Source: Variovorax sp. (GTDB taxonomy: Bacteria > Pseudomonadota > Gammaproteobacteria > Burkholderiales > Burkholderiaceae_C). From it: a stretch of DNA of 49,948 nt. The notes under the pieces are model-generated. The model did no database searches. It was given only the letters and a program-made list of their open reading frames with translations, and was not told the origin of the DNA. Of this stretch, positions 1 to 9,447 are shown piece by piece. Both the position numbers and the translations under genes were made by a program. Within the stretch, counting starts at the first letter, position 1, and each line of letters opens with the position of its first letter. The DNA is taken from assembly GCA_025352265.1 (NCBI GenBank), contig JANXTS010000024.1, forward strand, positions 1 to 49,948, in the 5' to 3' direction.

Positions 1-396
1 GTGCGCAGCAACCCGGCCGCCGGCAAGATCCTGGCGACCACGCTCGACTACCCGATGGTGATGGACACCGTCGGCTGCGCACCGACCTGGCTGAAGGCCA
101 ACGCCCGCGCGGCGCAGGCCCTGACCAACTCGTACTTCGAAGCGCTGGAGCTCATCAAGACCGATCCGACCCGGGCCAACGAACTGATGGGCTCGGCCGT
201 CAAGCAGAGCGGCGAAGCTTTCGCCAAATCGTCGGCCTACCTGCGCTGGCAAGACAAGGCGGCGAATCAGAAGTTCTTTGCCGGCGAGCTCACGGCGTTC
301 ATGAAGGACGCCGAAAAAATCCTGCTCGAAGCCGGCGTGATCCGCAAGGCGCCGGACGACCTGTCGGTGACCTTCGACACCAGCTTCATCAAGTAG
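1..396 (+). CDS. ABC transporter substrate-binding protein, NitT/TauT type (3' part only)
   Basis: This is the C-terminal 131 residues of a periplasmic binding protein; the gene enters from outside the window, so the GTG at base 1 should not be taken as its start. The helical C-terminal lobe, with an alanine/lysine-rich series ending in residues like DAEKILLEAGVIRK, resembles the end of nitrate/sulfonate/taurine-type (SsuA/TauA-like) binding proteins. It lies 13 bases before a matching permease and then an ATPase, giving the standard binding protein-permease-ATPase order. The substrate cannot be read from the sequence. Position immediately ahead of hutC suggests histidine, urocanate or a related N-heterocycle, which is inference only. 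Confidence 0.7.
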   Translation: MRSNPAAGKILATTLDYPMVMDTVGCAPTWLKANARAAQALTNSYFEALELIKTDPTRANELMGSAVKQSGEAFAKSSAYLRWQDKAANQKFFAGELTAFMKDAEKILLEAGVIRKAPDDLSVTFDTSFIK

Positions 397-409
397 GCGG
401 ACGCCCGCC

Positions 410-1291
410 ATGGATGCGACGTCTAACGTCGGACCTGCGCCCACACCGGCCGCGCTGCCGGCCACCCCGAGGGCAATTGCCGTCGCGGTGTCGTCGGCCA
501 GGCGCCGGCCGCGCGCGATGGCGCCGCTCGAACCCGTCGGCCTGCGGGCGCGCTGGCTGCTCGGGGTCGGCTTCTTCATCGTCTTCGTCTGCGCGTGGGC
601 CTTCTTCACGCTCGGCGGTTATGTCTCGCCCACCTTTCTCGCCAGTCCGATCGCGATGGTGAGAGAGGGCTACCTGCTCTTCACTGAATTCAACTTCATG
701 CACGACATCGGCATGACGGTGTGGCGCGTCTTCGGCGGCTTCGTGCTGGCGGCGCTGGTGGCCGTGCCGCTGGGCATCGCGATGGGCGCCTACAAGCCGG
801 TCGAGGCCTTCTTCGAGCCCTTCGTCTCGTTCTGCCGCTACCTGCCGGCCTCGGCCTTCATCCCGCTGCTGATTCTGTGGGCGGGCCTGGGCGAGACGCA
901 GAAGCTGCTGGTGATCTTCATCGGCTCGGTATTCCAGATCATCCTGATGGTGGCCGTCACCGTGGGCAGCGCGCGGCGCGACCTGATGGAAGCCGCCTAC
1001 ACGCTGGGCGCCGACGGCCGCGGCATCGTCCGGCGGGTGCTGATCCCCGGCGCCGCGCCGGGCATTGCCGAAACGCTGCGCCTGGTGCTGGGCTGGGCCT
1101 GGACTTATGTGATCGTGGCCGAGCTGATCGGCTCGTCGTCCGGCATCGGCCACATGATCACCGACAGTCAGGCGTTGCTGAACACCGGCCAGATCATCTT
1201 CGGGATCATCGTGATCGGTGTCATCGGGCTGATCTCTGACTTCGCCTTCAAGGGCTTGAATCGGCGGCTGTTTGCGTGGAGTTCGCTGTGA
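410..1291 (+). CDS. ABC transporter permease, NitT/TauT (SsuC-like) type
   Basis: A 293-residue inner-membrane permease. An N-terminal cytoplasmic tail of about 45 residues, rich in Ala, Pro and Arg, is followed by about six membrane segments. The cytoplasmic coupling loop carries the EAA signature (EAAYTLGADGRGIVRRVLIPGA), and the C-terminal half (GWAWTYVIVAELIGSSSGIGHMI, split over the last helices) is typical of SsuC/TauC-like permeases. The ATG at 410 lies 13 bases after the binding-protein stop. The stop overlaps the GTG of the following ATPase gene (GTGA), which implies coupled translation. It should form the channel of the importer encoded by 1-2130. The substrate is unknown. Confidence 0.9.
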   Translation: MDATSNVGPAPTPAALPATPRAIAVAVSSARRRPRAMAPLEPVGLRARWLLGVGFFIVFVCAWAFFTLGGYVSPTFLASPIAMVREGYLLFTEFNFMHDIGMTVWRVFGGFVLAALVAVPLGIAMGAYKPVEAFFEPFVSFCRYLPASAFIPLLILWAGLGETQKLLVIFIGSVFQIILMVAVTVGSARRDLMEAAYTLGADGRGIVRRVLIPGAAPGIAETLRLVLGWAWTYVIVAELIGSSSGIGHMITDSQALLNTGQIIFGIIVIGVIGLISDFAFKGLNRRLFAWSSL

Positions 1292-2130
1292 ACGAGCGCC
1301 CTCACCCCCACCCTCTCCCAGAGGGAGAGGGAGTCAAGCGAGAGGGAGCCGGAAATCAGTTGTCGATCCGTGGTGTCTCGCGCACTTTCAGCGGGCACCG
1401 CGGGCAGACGACGCAAGCCTTGTTGCCGGTTGACTTCGACGTCAGGCAGAACGACTTCGTCACCATCCTCGGCCCGTCGGGCTGCGGCAAGTCGACCTTG
1501 CTGCGCATCGTCGCGGGCCTCGACTTTCCGAGCACCGGCCAGGTGCTGCTCGACGGCCAGCCCGTGGACGGCCCGGGCGCCGATCGCGGCATGGTGTTCC
1601 AGAGCTACACCTTGTTCCCCTGGCTCAACATCGCACAGAACATCCGCTTCGGCCTGCGCGAGCGCGGCATGCCGGAAGCGCAGCAGAAAGAACGTGCCGA
1701 CTATTTCATAGCCAAGGTCGGCCTGCGCAGTTTCGAGAAGCATTTTCCCAAACAGCTTTCAGGCGGCATGCAGCAACGCACGGCCATCGCGCGCGCGCTT
1801 GCCAACGACCCGAAGATCCTGCTCATGGACGAGCCCTTCGGCGCGCTAGACAACCAGACGCGCGTGCTCATGCAGGAGCTGTTGCTCGGCATCTGGGAGG
1901 CCGAGCGCAAGACGGTGCTCTTCGTGACGCACGACATCGACGAGGCCATCTTCATGGCGAACCGCGTGGCCGTGTTCAGCGCGCGTCCGGGCCGCATCAA
2001 AGCCGAGCTGGCTGTCGACTTGCCGCACCCGCGCCACTACACGGTCAAGACCACGCCCGAGTTCATGGCGCTGAAGGCACGGCTGACCGAAGAGATCCGG
2101 GCCGAGTCCCTGGCTTCGGTCGAGCACTGA
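1288..2130 (+). CDS. ABC transporter ATP-binding protein, NitT/TauT (SsuB-like) type
   Basis: The ATPase subunit of the importer. Visible motifs are Walker A (GPSGCGKST), the Q-loop ([11 protein letters not shown]), the signature (LSGGMQQR), Walker B ([12 protein letters not shown]) and the H-loop (FVTHDIDEA). I choose the GTG at 1288 because it overlaps the permease stop as GTGA and has GGAG at 1278-1281 six bases upstream; an in-frame GTG at 1276 is less likely. The first residues ([14 protein letters not shown]) are encoded by a GC-rich palindromic repeat at 1300-1335 and do not look like part of the fold. The conserved protein begins near [10 protein letters not shown]. About 280 residues, slightly long for the family because of this extension. 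Confidence 0.9.
   Translation: MNERPHPHPLPEGEGVKREGAGNQLSIRGVSRTFSGHRGQTTQALLPVDFDVRQNDFVTILGPSGCGKSTLLRIVAGLDFPSTGQVLLDGQPVDGPGADRGMVFQSYTLFPWLNIAQNIRFGLRERGMPEAQQKERADYFIAKVGLRSFEKHFPKQLSGGMQQRTAIARALANDPKILLMDEPFGALDNQTRVLMQELLLGIWEAERKTVLFVTHDIDEAIFMANRVAVFSARPGRIKAELAVDLPHPRHYTVKTTPEFMALKARLTEEIRAESLASVEH
1300..1335. repeat. GC-rich palindromic repeat inside the start of an ABC ATPase gene
   Basis: The arms CCCTCTCCC (1311-1319) and GGGAGAGGG (1323-1331) are perfect complements around a three-base loop, preceded by CCCTCACCCCCA. Elements of this style are dispersed, usually intergenic, repeats in many proteobacterial genomes (recalled knowledge). Here it sits about 12-40 bases after the GTG start of the ATPase gene and is translated as a His/Pro/Glu/Gly-rich N-terminal extension. 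The hairpin would form at the beginning of the reading frame and could modulate its translation. Related but not identical hairpins occur at 35701-35736 and 40895-40930. Confidence 0.75.
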
Positions 2131-2144
2131 CGAGCACCGACACC

Positions 2145-2882
2145 GTGAAACGCGACCTGCCGTCCCTTGCACTCTACGAGCAGGTCAAGGAATACATCGT
2201 CCGCAAGATCCAGGACGGTTCCTGGCCGGCCGGGCATCGGCTGCCATCGGAGCATGAGCTGGTGGTGCAGTTCGGCATCTCGCGCATGACGGTCAACCGC
2301 GCGTTGCGCGAGCTGGTGACACAGGCACGCGTGGTGCGCGTGGCGGGCGTCGGCAGTTTTGTCGCTGAAAACAAGCCGCAATCGACGCTGCTGCAGATCG
2401 CCAACATCGCCAGCGAAATCCGCGCACGAGGCCACGACTACGGCTATCAGCTCATCACCGCCGAGCGCATGACGTCGCCTGCCGATGTGACGGCGTGGCT
2501 CGATTTGCGCTCGGGCGAATCGGTGTTTCACAGCGTCTGCCTACACCTCGAAAACGGCGTGCCGGTGCAACTCGAAGACCGTTACGTCAACCCGCGCGTG
2601 GTGCCCGATTACCTAGACCTGAACCTGTCCAACCTGCAGCCCAGCGAGTACCTCGTGCGCAACGTGCCGTTTGACCAGATCGAGCATCTGGTCGATGCCG
2701 TGCTGCCTACCGCCGAGCAGGCGGTGCGGCTCGCGATGCCCGCGGTTGAGCCTTGTTTGTTGCTCACCCGGCGCACCTGGACGCGCACCGTACCCGTCAC
2801 GCTGGTGCGCTGCCTGCACCCGGCTTCGCGCTACCGCCTGGGCAGTCGTTTCAGCGCTGACGGCAACCCGCGTTCCGGATGA
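2145..2882 (+). CDS. hutC: Histidine utilisation repressor HutC (GntR family)
   Basis: A 245-residue GntR/HutC-subfamily repressor. Residues about 8-75 form the winged helix ([17 protein letters not shown], then the recognition helix [13 protein letters not shown]). Residues about 95-240 form the UTRA effector domain, which binds urocanate in characterised HutC proteins. The GTG at 2145 gives the canonical start of the domain. The stop overlaps the hutH ATG (ATGA), so the repressor is made from the operon it presumably controls. It should repress hut transcription until urocanate accumulates. I did not find a convincing operator palindrome near it; the operon promoter may lie upstream of the window. 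Confidence 0.95.
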   Translation: MKRDLPSLALYEQVKEYIVRKIQDGSWPAGHRLPSEHELVVQFGISRMTVNRALRELVTQARVVRVAGVGSFVAENKPQSTLLQIANIASEIRARGHDYGYQLITAERMTSPADVTAWLDLRSGESVFHSVCLHLENGVPVQLEDRYVNPRVVPDYLDLNLSNLQPSEYLVRNVPFDQIEHLVDAVLPTAEQAVRLAMPAVEPCLLLTRRTWTRTVPVTLVRCLHPASRYRLGSRFSADGNPRSG

Positions 2883-4444
2883 ACCTCATGACCATCGAGC
2901 CCACTCTTCTCCTGCCCGGCCACGTCGATCTCGCGTTGTTGCGCCGCATTCATGCGGGCGGCGACATCACGCTGGCGCTCGACCCGTCGACCGCGCGAGG
3001 CATGGTCGCCGCGCGAGACGCGGTACGCCGCATCGTCGACAACGACGAAGTGGTCTACGGCATCAACACCGGCTTCGGCAAGCTCGCGAGCACGCGCATC
3101 GGCAACGACCATCTGGCGGAGTTGCAACGCAACCTGGTGCTGTCGCACAGCGTGGGCACCGGCGCGCCGCTCGATGCGGCGGTGGTCCGACTGGTGCTCG
3201 CGACCAAGGCGGTGAGCCTGGCGCGCGGCCATTCCGGCGTGCGCCCCTCGTTGGTCGATGCGCTTCTCGCGCTCTTCAACGCGGGCGTAACGCCGCACAT
3301 CCCGGCCAAGGGTTCCGTGGGTGCTTCGGGCGACCTCGCGCCGCTGGCCCACATGGCTTGCGTGTTGATCGGCGAAGGCAAGGCGACGATGACGGACGGC
3401 CGCGTGGTCGACGGCGCTGAAGCGATGCGCAGCGTCGGACTCGACCCCTTCGTGCTCGGCCCGAAGGAAGGGCTCGCTTTGCTCAACGGCACGCAGGTGT
3501 CGACCGCACTCGCGTTGGCCGGGCTTTTCGGCGCCGAGAACGTTTTCGCATCCGCGCTGATGTCGGGCGCGTTGTCGCTCGAAGCCATCCAGGGCTCGAT
3601 CAAGCCCTTCGATGCGCGCATTCACGCAGCGCGTGGACAGCTGGGGCAGATCGCCGTGGCAGCAGCGGTGCGTGCCTTGCTCGACGGCAGCGCGATCGTG
3701 CCGTCGCATGCGGACTGCGGCCGCGTGCAAGACCCGTACTCGGTACGCTGCATTCCACAAGTGATGGGCGCCTGCCTCGACAACCTGACGCATGCGGCGC
3801 GCGTGCTGGTCATCGAAGCCAACGCGGCATCGGACAACCCGCTGGTGTTCGTGGACACCGGAGAAGTGATTTCGGGCGGCAACTTTCATGCAGAACCGGT
3901 CGCGTTCGCTGCCGACATCATCGCGCTCGCCATCGCAGAGATCGGTGCCATCGCCGAGCGTCGCATCGCGCTGCTGCTGGACACTGGCTTGTCGGGCCTG
4001 CCGCCCTTTCTGGTACGCGATGGCGGGCTCAACTCGGGCTTCATGATCGCGCAGGTCACGGCGGCGGCGCTCGCGTCGGAGAACAAATCGCTCGCGCATC
4101 CAGCCAGCGTGGACAGCCTGCCGACCTCGGCCAATCAGGAAGACCACGTGTCGATGGCGACCTTCGCGGCGCGCCGGTTGGGCGACATGGTGGCCAACAC
4201 GGCAGTCGTCGTCGGCATCGAGGCAATGTGCGCTGCGCAAGGCATCGAGTTCAAACGCAATCTCAAGAGCTCGCCCTTGGTCGAAGCCGAGTTCGCAACC
4301 ATTCGCACCCGGGTCGCCTTCCTTGAACGCGACCGCTACCTCGCGCCCGACATCGAAGCCATGCGCCTGTGGGCGCTCGCGGCCGACCTGCCGCCGGCAT
4401 TGACCGACATCCTTCCCAGTCACCGAAAGGCGCCGACACCATGA
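2879..4444 (+). CDS. hutH: Histidine ammonia-lyase
   Basis: HutH removes ammonia from L-histidine to give trans-urocanate, the first step of the pathway. The 521-residue protein shows the diagnostic [14 protein letters not shown] segment. Ala149-Ser150-Gly151 cyclise into the MIO electrophile. The N-terminal YGINTGFG motif supplies the catalytic tyrosine region, and the [18 protein letters not shown] segment is also family-typical. Length matches known HutH enzymes (about 500-520). The gene overlaps hutC at its start and hutU at its stop, each by ATGA, so the three are translationally coupled. The cytoplasmic enzyme is normally a homotetramer. Confidence 0.97.
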   Translation: MNLMTIEPTLLLPGHVDLALLRRIHAGGDITLALDPSTARGMVAARDAVRRIVDNDEVVYGINTGFGKLASTRIGNDHLAELQRNLVLSHSVGTGAPLDAAVVRLVLATKAVSLARGHSGVRPSLVDALLALFNAGVTPHIPAKGSVGASGDLAPLAHMACVLIGEGKATMTDGRVVDGAEAMRSVGLDPFVLGPKEGLALLNGTQVSTALALAGLFGAENVFASALMSGALSLEAIQGSIKPFDARIHAARGQLGQIAVAAAVRALLDGSAIVPSHADCGRVQDPYSVRCIPQVMGACLDNLTHAARVLVIEANAASDNPLVFVDTGEVISGGNFHAEPVAFAADIIALAIAEIGAIAERRIALLLDTGLSGLPPFLVRDGGLNSGFMIAQVTAAALASENKSLAHPASVDSLPTSANQEDHVSMATFAARRLGDMVANTAVVVGIEAMCAAQGIEFKRNLKSSPLVEAEFATIRTRVAFLERDRYLAPDIEAMRLWALAADLPPALTDILPSHRKAPTP

Positions 4445-6183
4445 ACGCACCCGACAAATTCATCGCCACTGAAGCCGCTTCGCCAGATTCAAAACCCGAT
4501 CCGCGCCACGACTCGACCCGCGTGATCCGCGCCCCGCGCGGTAGCACGCTCACCTGCAAGAGCTGGCTGACCGAAGCGCCGTTTCGCATGCTGCAGAACA
4601 ACCTCGACGCCGAGGTCGCCGAGCGCCCGCAAGACCTGGTCGTGTACGGCGGCATCGGCCGCGCGGCGCGCAACTGGGCCTGCTACGACCAGATCCTCGA
4701 ATCGCTCAAAGTGCTGGAAGACGACGAGTCGCTGCTGATCCAGTCGGGCAAGCCGGTGGGTGTCTTCAAGACACACGAAAACGCACCGCGCGTGCTCATC
4801 GCCAACTCCAACCTGGTGCCCAAGTGGGCGACGTGGGAGAAGTTCAACGAGCTCGACCGTGCCGGCCTCTTCATGTACGGCCAGATGACGGCGGGCAGCT
4901 GGATCTACATCGGTGCGCAGGGCATCGTGCAGGGCACCTTCGAGACCTTTGTCGAGGCGGGTCGCCAGCACTACGACAACGACCTTGCCGGCAGATGGAT
5001 CCTCACTGCCGGTCTTGGCGGGATGGGCGGCGCACAAACGCTCGCGGGCGTGCTGGCCGGCGCCTGCGTGCTGGCAATCGAATGCCAGCAGTCGAGCATC
5101 GACTTTCGCCTGCGCACGCGCTATGTCGACAAGCAGGCCAAGGACATCGACGACGCGCTGGCGCTCATCGCGCACCACACGGCGAAGAAGGAAGCAGTGT
5201 CGATCGCGCTGCTCGGCAACGCCGCGGAGATCGTGCCTGAACTGGTGAAGCGCGCGAAGGCCGGCACCGCCATCAAGCCTGACCTGGTGACCGATCAAAC
5301 GTCGGCGCATGACCTGATTCATGGCTACCTGCCCGTGGGCTGGAGCGTGCCGCAGTGGCAGGGCGCGCTGAAGGACGAATCGCAACACGCTGCGCTCACT
5401 GCCGCTGCCGCCGCGTCATGCACGGTGCACGTGCAGGCCATGCTCGACTTCCAGTCGATGGGCGTGCCGACGGTCGACTACGGCAACAACATCCGCCAAG
5501 TCGCGTTCGACCAGGGCCTGAAGAACGCGTTCGACTTTCCGGGCTTCGTGCCGGCATACATCCGCCCGCTGTTTTGCGAGGGGAAGGGCCCGTTCCGCTG
5601 GGTCGCCTTGTCGGGCGACCCAGAAGACATCTACAAGACCGACGCCAAGATCAAGGAGCTGTTCCCCGACAACAAGCACACGCACCGCTGGCTCGACATG
5701 GCACGCGAGCGCATCGCGTTCCAGGGCCTGCCGGCGCGCATTTGCTGGCTCGGCCTGGGCGAGCGCCACATCGCCGGCCTTGCGTTCAATGAGATGGTGA
5801 AGTCGGGCGAGTTGAAAGCACCGATCGTCATCGGCCGAGACCACCTCGACACCGGTTCGGTCGCCAGCCCGAACCGCGAAACCGAATCCATGAAAGACGG
5901 CACCGATGCCGTAAGCGATTGGCCGCTGCTCAACGCGCTGCTCAACACCGCCGCCGGCGCGACCTGGGTCAGCCTGCACCACGGCGGTGGGGTCGGCATG
6001 GGGTACTCACAACATGCGGGGATGGTGATCGTCGCTGACGGCACCGACGCGGCCGCCAAGCGACTCGGCAACGTGCTGTGGAACGACCCGGCCAGCGGCG
6101 TGATGCGCCATGCGGATGCGGGTTATGACATTGCAATTGCGGCTTCGAAGCAGCACGCGTTGAAGCTGCCGATGATCAAGTAG
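4441..6183 (+). CDS. hutU: Urocanate hydratase
   Basis: HutU adds water to urocanate, giving 4-imidazolone-5-propionate, with tightly bound NAD+ acting as electrophile. The ATG at 4441 overlaps the hutH stop and gives 580 residues, about 25 longer than the Pseudomonas enzyme because of an N-terminal extension ([18 protein letters not shown]). The NAD-binding segment [10 protein letters not shown] and the [16 protein letters not shown] segment are present. The active-site cysteine is Cys435 in [10 protein letters not shown], equivalent to Cys410 of Pseudomonas putida. A longer reading frame upstream overlaps hutH and lacks support. A 38-base gap separates it from the next gene. Confidence 0.97.
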   Translation: MNAPDKFIATEAASPDSKPDPRHDSTRVIRAPRGSTLTCKSWLTEAPFRMLQNNLDAEVAERPQDLVVYGGIGRAARNWACYDQILESLKVLEDDESLLIQSGKPVGVFKTHENAPRVLIANSNLVPKWATWEKFNELDRAGLFMYGQMTAGSWIYIGAQGIVQGTFETFVEAGRQHYDNDLAGRWILTAGLGGMGGAQTLAGVLAGACVLAIECQQSSIDFRLRTRYVDKQAKDIDDALALIAHHTAKKEAVSIALLGNAAEIVPELVKRAKAGTAIKPDLVTDQTSAHDLIHGYLPVGWSVPQWQGALKDESQHAALTAAAAASCTVHVQAMLDFQSMGVPTVDYGNNIRQVAFDQGLKNAFDFPGFVPAYIRPLFCEGKGPFRWVALSGDPEDIYKTDAKIKELFPDNKHTHRWLDMARERIAFQGLPARICWLGLGERHIAGLAFNEMVKSGELKAPIVIGRDHLDTGSVASPNRETESMKDGTDAVSDWPLLNALLNTAAGATWVSLHHGGGVGMGYSQHAGMVIVADGTDAAAKRLGNVLWNDPASGVMRHADAGYDIAIAASKQHALKLPMIK

Positions 6184-6221
6184 TTCTCTTTTTGTCTCAC
6201 CGCCTCCAACTGAAAGCTTTC

Positions 6222-6968
6222 ATGTCTATTCGTCGTCAATTCATCGTCACTGCCTTGGCTGTGCTCGGCCTCGTGTCGTCGCTGCATGCGCAAACCGGCG
6301 ACACCATCACTGTCGGCACCGACGCGACCTTTCCGCCGATGGAATTCGTCGACGGCGGCAAGCGCACCGGTTTCGACATCGAGTTGGTCGAAGCCATCGG
6401 CAAGACGTTGGGCAAGAAGATCGAGTGGACCGACATCGACTTCAAGGGCCTCATTCCCGGCCTGATCTCCAAGCGCTTCGACATGGCGGTATCGGCCATC
6501 TACATCACAGACGAACGCAAGAAGGTGGTCGACTTCACCGCGCCTTACTACGCGGGCGGGCTCGTCGCGATGGTCAAGGCAGACAACACGACAATCAAGA
6601 CGGCGGCCGATTTGAACGGCAAGAAGGTCAGCGTGCAGGTGGGTACGAAGTCGGTCACTTACGTGAAGGAGAAGTATCCGCAGGTGCAGTTGATGGAGGT
6701 CGAGAAGAACCAGGAGATGTTCAATTTGGTCGACATCGGGCGCAGCGACGCTGCCGTCACCGGCAAGCCTGCTGCCTACCAGTACGTGCGCATGCGGTCC
6801 GGCCTGAAGGTACTCGACGAGCAGCTCACCACAGAGGAGTACGGCATGGCGATCCGAAAGGACACGCCGGAACTGACGAAGGCGGTGAACGGCGCGATCG
6901 AGAAAATGAAAGCCGATGGTACGTACGCAGCCATCGTGAAGAAGTGGTTCAGCAATACAGCCAAGTGA
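6222..6968 (+). CDS. Amino-acid ABC transporter substrate-binding protein (family 3), probably for histidine/urocanate
   Basis: A 248-residue periplasmic binding protein of the polar amino acid family. Residues 1-24 (MSIRRQFIVTALAVLGLVSSLHAQ) are a signal peptide, and this favours the ATG at 6222 over an upstream TTG. The mature part starts with the typical TITVGTDATFPPMEF, contains GFDIELVEAIGKTLG, and has the family DFTAPYY segment. It lies between hutU and a matching permease, inside the hut cluster, so histidine or urocanate is the likely ligand (inference from context). No ATPase gene for this importer is present in the window. Confidence 0.88.
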   Translation: MSIRRQFIVTALAVLGLVSSLHAQTGDTITVGTDATFPPMEFVDGGKRTGFDIELVEAIGKTLGKKIEWTDIDFKGLIPGLISKRFDMAVSAIYITDERKKVVDFTAPYYAGGLVAMVKADNTTIKTAADLNGKKVSVQVGTKSVTYVKEKYPQVQLMEVEKNQEMFNLVDIGRSDAAVTGKPAAYQYVRMRSGLKVLDEQLTTEEYGMAIRKDTPELTKAVNGAIEKMKADGTYAAIVKKWFSNTAK

Positions 6969-6986
6969 TGCCGGCTGCCCGGCCTC

Positions 6987-7655
6987 ATGGATCTTGATTT
7001 CTCCCCCGTCTGGCAGGGCTGGTCCGCCCTGCTGCAGGGCGCGCTCGTCACGGTCGAGCTCACTGCATGCGCGCTGCTGCTCGGCTGCGTGCTCGGCCTG
7101 TTGGTCGGTATCGGTCGGCTGAACCCGAAGCGGCGCTGGCTCTATTCGGCGTGTACGGCTTATGTGGCGGTCATTCGCGGCACGCCGCTGTTGGTGCAGC
7201 TCTTCATCCTCTTTTTCGGGCTGCCGCACTTCGGTATTTTGCTGCCGGCTTTTTTGTGCGGCGTGCTCGGCATGGGCGTGTATTCGGGTGCCTACGTTTC
7301 GGAGATCGTGCGCGGCGCCATCCAGTCGATCGACCGCGGTCAGACACTCGCCGCCGAATCGTTGGGCATGACGCCGGCAGTCGCGATGCGACAAGTGATC
7401 CTGCCGCAAGCCATCGTGCGCATGATTCCGCCGCTGGGCAATGAGTTCATCGCGCTCATCAAGAACTCAGCACTGGTGTCATTGCTTACTATTCACGATG
7501 TGATGCATGAAGGGCAGAAAATCATCAGCGTGTCGTACCGGTCGCTGGAGGTGTATCTGGCAATTGCGCTCGTGTACTTCGTGCTCACCGGCGCCGTCAC
7601 ATTGGTGCTGCGCTACTTCGAACAACGACTTCGCCAAGGTGGACTACTGAGATGA
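6987..7655 (+). CDS. Amino-acid ABC transporter permease (HisM/GlnP type)
   Basis: A 222-residue inner-membrane permease with an N-terminal TM segment and the family EAA-like loop (ESLGMTPAVAMRQVILPQAI). The NSALVSLLTIHDVM segment near the C-terminus is typical of polar amino acid permeases. It lies 18 bases after its binding protein and its stop overlaps the hutD start (ATGA), which places it firmly in the hut operon. It is a single permease, so it may form a homodimer. The partner ATPase must come from elsewhere in the genome, or the system shares an ATPase; the 1288-2130 ATPase is of another family and is an unlikely partner. Confidence 0.9.
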   Translation: MDLDFSPVWQGWSALLQGALVTVELTACALLLGCVLGLLVGIGRLNPKRRWLYSACTAYVAVIRGTPLLVQLFILFFGLPHFGILLPAFLCGVLGMGVYSGAYVSEIVRGAIQSIDRGQTLAAESLGMTPAVAMRQVILPQAIVRMIPPLGNEFIALIKNSALVSLLTIHDVMHEGQKIISVSYRSLEVYLAIALVYFVLTGAVTLVLRYFEQRLRQGGLLR

Positions 7656-8224
7656 CCCTGCAACGATTCGCTCGCAACGCACTGCGCTCGACCCCTTGGA
7701 AAAACGGTGGCGGCACGACTCAAGAGATTGCCATCTGGCCACCGGAGGCAGCCCTCGACGCGTTCGATTTGCGCGTGAGTATCGGCACCGTTTCAGCGAG
7801 TGGGCCGTTCTCGGTGTTCGCTGGCATCGATCGCACGATCGTGCTGCTCGACGGTGACGGCATGCGTCTTCGTTCGGCCGACGGCAGCGTCGTGTACCGA
7901 CTCGGCGAAGCGCACGAACCCTTTGCATTCAGCGGAGATGTTGCCGTCGACTGCACGCTGATCGGAGGAGCGTCTAGCGACTTCAACGTGTTCACGCGCC
8001 GCGCCGCCTGGGTCGTCGACGTGCGCGTGTTCGAAGAAGGCCTGACCCTCGGTGCCGCCGAGCACGGCGTACTGATGAGCCTTGACGGTCACTGGCAAGC
8101 CGGCGAGCAGAAGCTGAACCATGGCGAAGGGATATGGTGGGCCGATGTCCGGACCGAATGGCGGTTGGCCCCGCTGAGCCGTAGCGCGAAGCTGGTGGCC
8201 GTGCGATGGAAGCCGAGCGCGTAG
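7652..8224 (+). CDS. hutD: HutD family protein
   Basis: A 190-residue cupin-like protein of the HutD/Ves family. The N-terminal [18 protein letters not shown] is the family hallmark, followed by [24 protein letters not shown], also characteristic. HutD is found in hut operons and has been proposed to act as a governor of hut expression in Pseudomonas, possibly by binding N-formylglutamate. It has no proven catalytic activity. The start overlaps the permease stop (ATGA), and its last 19 bases overlap the start of hutI. Confidence 0.93.
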   Translation: MTLQRFARNALRSTPWKNGGGTTQEIAIWPPEAALDAFDLRVSIGTVSASGPFSVFAGIDRTIVLLDGDGMRLRSADGSVVYRLGEAHEPFAFSGDVAVDCTLIGGASSDFNVFTRRAAWVVDVRVFEEGLTLGAAEHGVLMSLDGHWQAGEQKLNHGEGIWWADVRTEWRLAPLSRSAKLVAVRWKPSA

Positions 8225-9447
8225 TGGCGGCTTTCGAAGCGTTGCCATCGGCCGATGGGTTGTGGAGCGGCTTGCGTTCTGTCGTTGGCAATGACACTGC
8301 CATCGTGGTGGCGGACGGCGTTATCCGCTGGATCGGTTTGCCCGATGCAGTGCCGAAAGACTTCGCGGGTTTGAAGACCCATGACGGCGGCGGCGCTCTC
8401 GTCACGCCCGGCCTCGTCGATTGCCACACGCACCTCGTCTACGGTGGCCAGCGCGCCAACGAGTTCGCGATGCGGCTTGCCGGCGCGAGTTACGAAGAGA
8501 TCGCAGAGGCGGGCGGTGGCATTGTCTCCAGCGTTCGCGCAACGCGAGAGGCGAGCGAAGACGAGCTGTTGGCGAGCGCATCGCATCGATTGCAAAGCCT
8601 GCTTTCCGAAGGCGTGTGCGCGATCGAGATCAAGTCGGGCTACGGTCTGGCGCTGGAGCATGAACGCAAGCAACTGCGAGTGGCAAGGCGGTTGGCCGGC
8701 ACCTACGGCGTGACGGTATGCACCACTTTCCTCGGCGCGCATGCGTTGCCACCTGAATACGCGGGCCGAAGCGCCGATTACATCGACCTCGTCTGCAACG
8801 AGATGCTGCCCGCGCTGGCAGCCGAAGGACTCGTCGATGCGGTCGATGTGTTCTGCGAGCGCATTGCTTTTTCTTTGGCTGAAACCGAGCAGGTCTTCAA
8901 GGCTGCGCTAGCGCTAGGCTTGCCCGTCAAGTTGCACGCCGAGCAACTTTCCGACATGGGAGGCGCTGCACTCGCTGCACGCTACGGTGCGCTGTCGTGC
9001 GATCACATCGAGCACCTGTCGCAAGCCGGAATCGAGGCCATGCGAGAAGCTGGCACTGTCGCCGTGCTGTTGCCCGGCGCGTTCTACACATTGCGCGACA
9101 CGCAGCTGCCACCGATTGCCGCCTTGCGTGCGGCCGGCGTGCCGATGGCGGTGTCGACCGACCACAACCCGGGTACGTCACCGGCGTTGAGTTTGCTGCT
9201 GATGGTGAACATGGCATGCACCTTGTTTCGGCTGACGGTTCCCGAAGCGATCGATGGCGTGACGGTGCATGCGGCGCGCGCCTTGGGCTTGCAGGAAACG
9301 CACGGCACGCTGGCGGTGGGGCGGCCTGCGAACTTCGTGCTGTGGGATTTGCGTGATGCTGCGGAGCTGGCTTATTGGCTCGGTCAGCGGCCGGTGAGGA
9401 CTGTGGTGCGGCAGGGGAAGATTGCCTTGGGAATCAACAGACCGTGA
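8206..9447 (+). CDS. hutI: Imidazolonepropionase
   Basis: HutI hydrolyses 4-imidazolone-5-propionate to N-formimino-L-glutamate. This is a 413-residue amidohydrolase-superfamily enzyme. The metal motif is His74-Thr-His76 in [11 protein letters not shown]. The later metal/active-site regions [17 protein letters not shown] and the aspartate in [10 protein letters not shown] are all visible, and [11 protein letters not shown] is typical of HutI. The ATG at 8206 overlaps hutD by 19 bases; GTG codons at 8221 and 8224 are possible alternatives, but the extra residues are harmless. Its stop overlaps the hutF GTG start (GTGA). Confidence 0.96.
   Translation: MEAERVVAAFEALPSADGLWSGLRSVVGNDTAIVVADGVIRWIGLPDAVPKDFAGLKTHDGGGALVTPGLVDCHTHLVYGGQRANEFAMRLAGASYEEIAEAGGGIVSSVRATREASEDELLASASHRLQSLLSEGVCAIEIKSGYGLALEHERKQLRVARRLAGTYGVTVCTTFLGAHALPPEYAGRSADYIDLVCNEMLPALAAEGLVDAVDVFCERIAFSLAETEQVFKAALALGLPVKLHAEQLSDMGGAALAARYGALSCDHIEHLSQAGIEAMREAGTVAVLLPGAFYTLRDTQLPPIAALRAAGVPMAVSTDHNPGTSPALSLLLMVNMACTLFRLTVPEAIDGVTVHAARALGLQETHGTLAVGRPANFVLWDLRDAAELAYWLGQRPVRTVVRQGKIALGINRP

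Noticed and set aside
2131..2144. HutC operator in the gap before hutC
   Set aside because: The 14-base gap has no palindrome; the operon promoter is probably upstream of the window.
4369..4440. Upstream extension of hutU
   Set aside because: It overlaps hutH and encodes non-conserved residues; the ATG at 4441 is coupled to the hutH stop as in the rest of the operon.
2831..4450. Long open frame (539 codons) on the minus strand opposite hutH
   Set aside because: It mirrors hutH codon positions in GC-rich DNA, is very rich in Arg, His, Gln and Ala, and shows no motif; hutH itself is beyond doubt.
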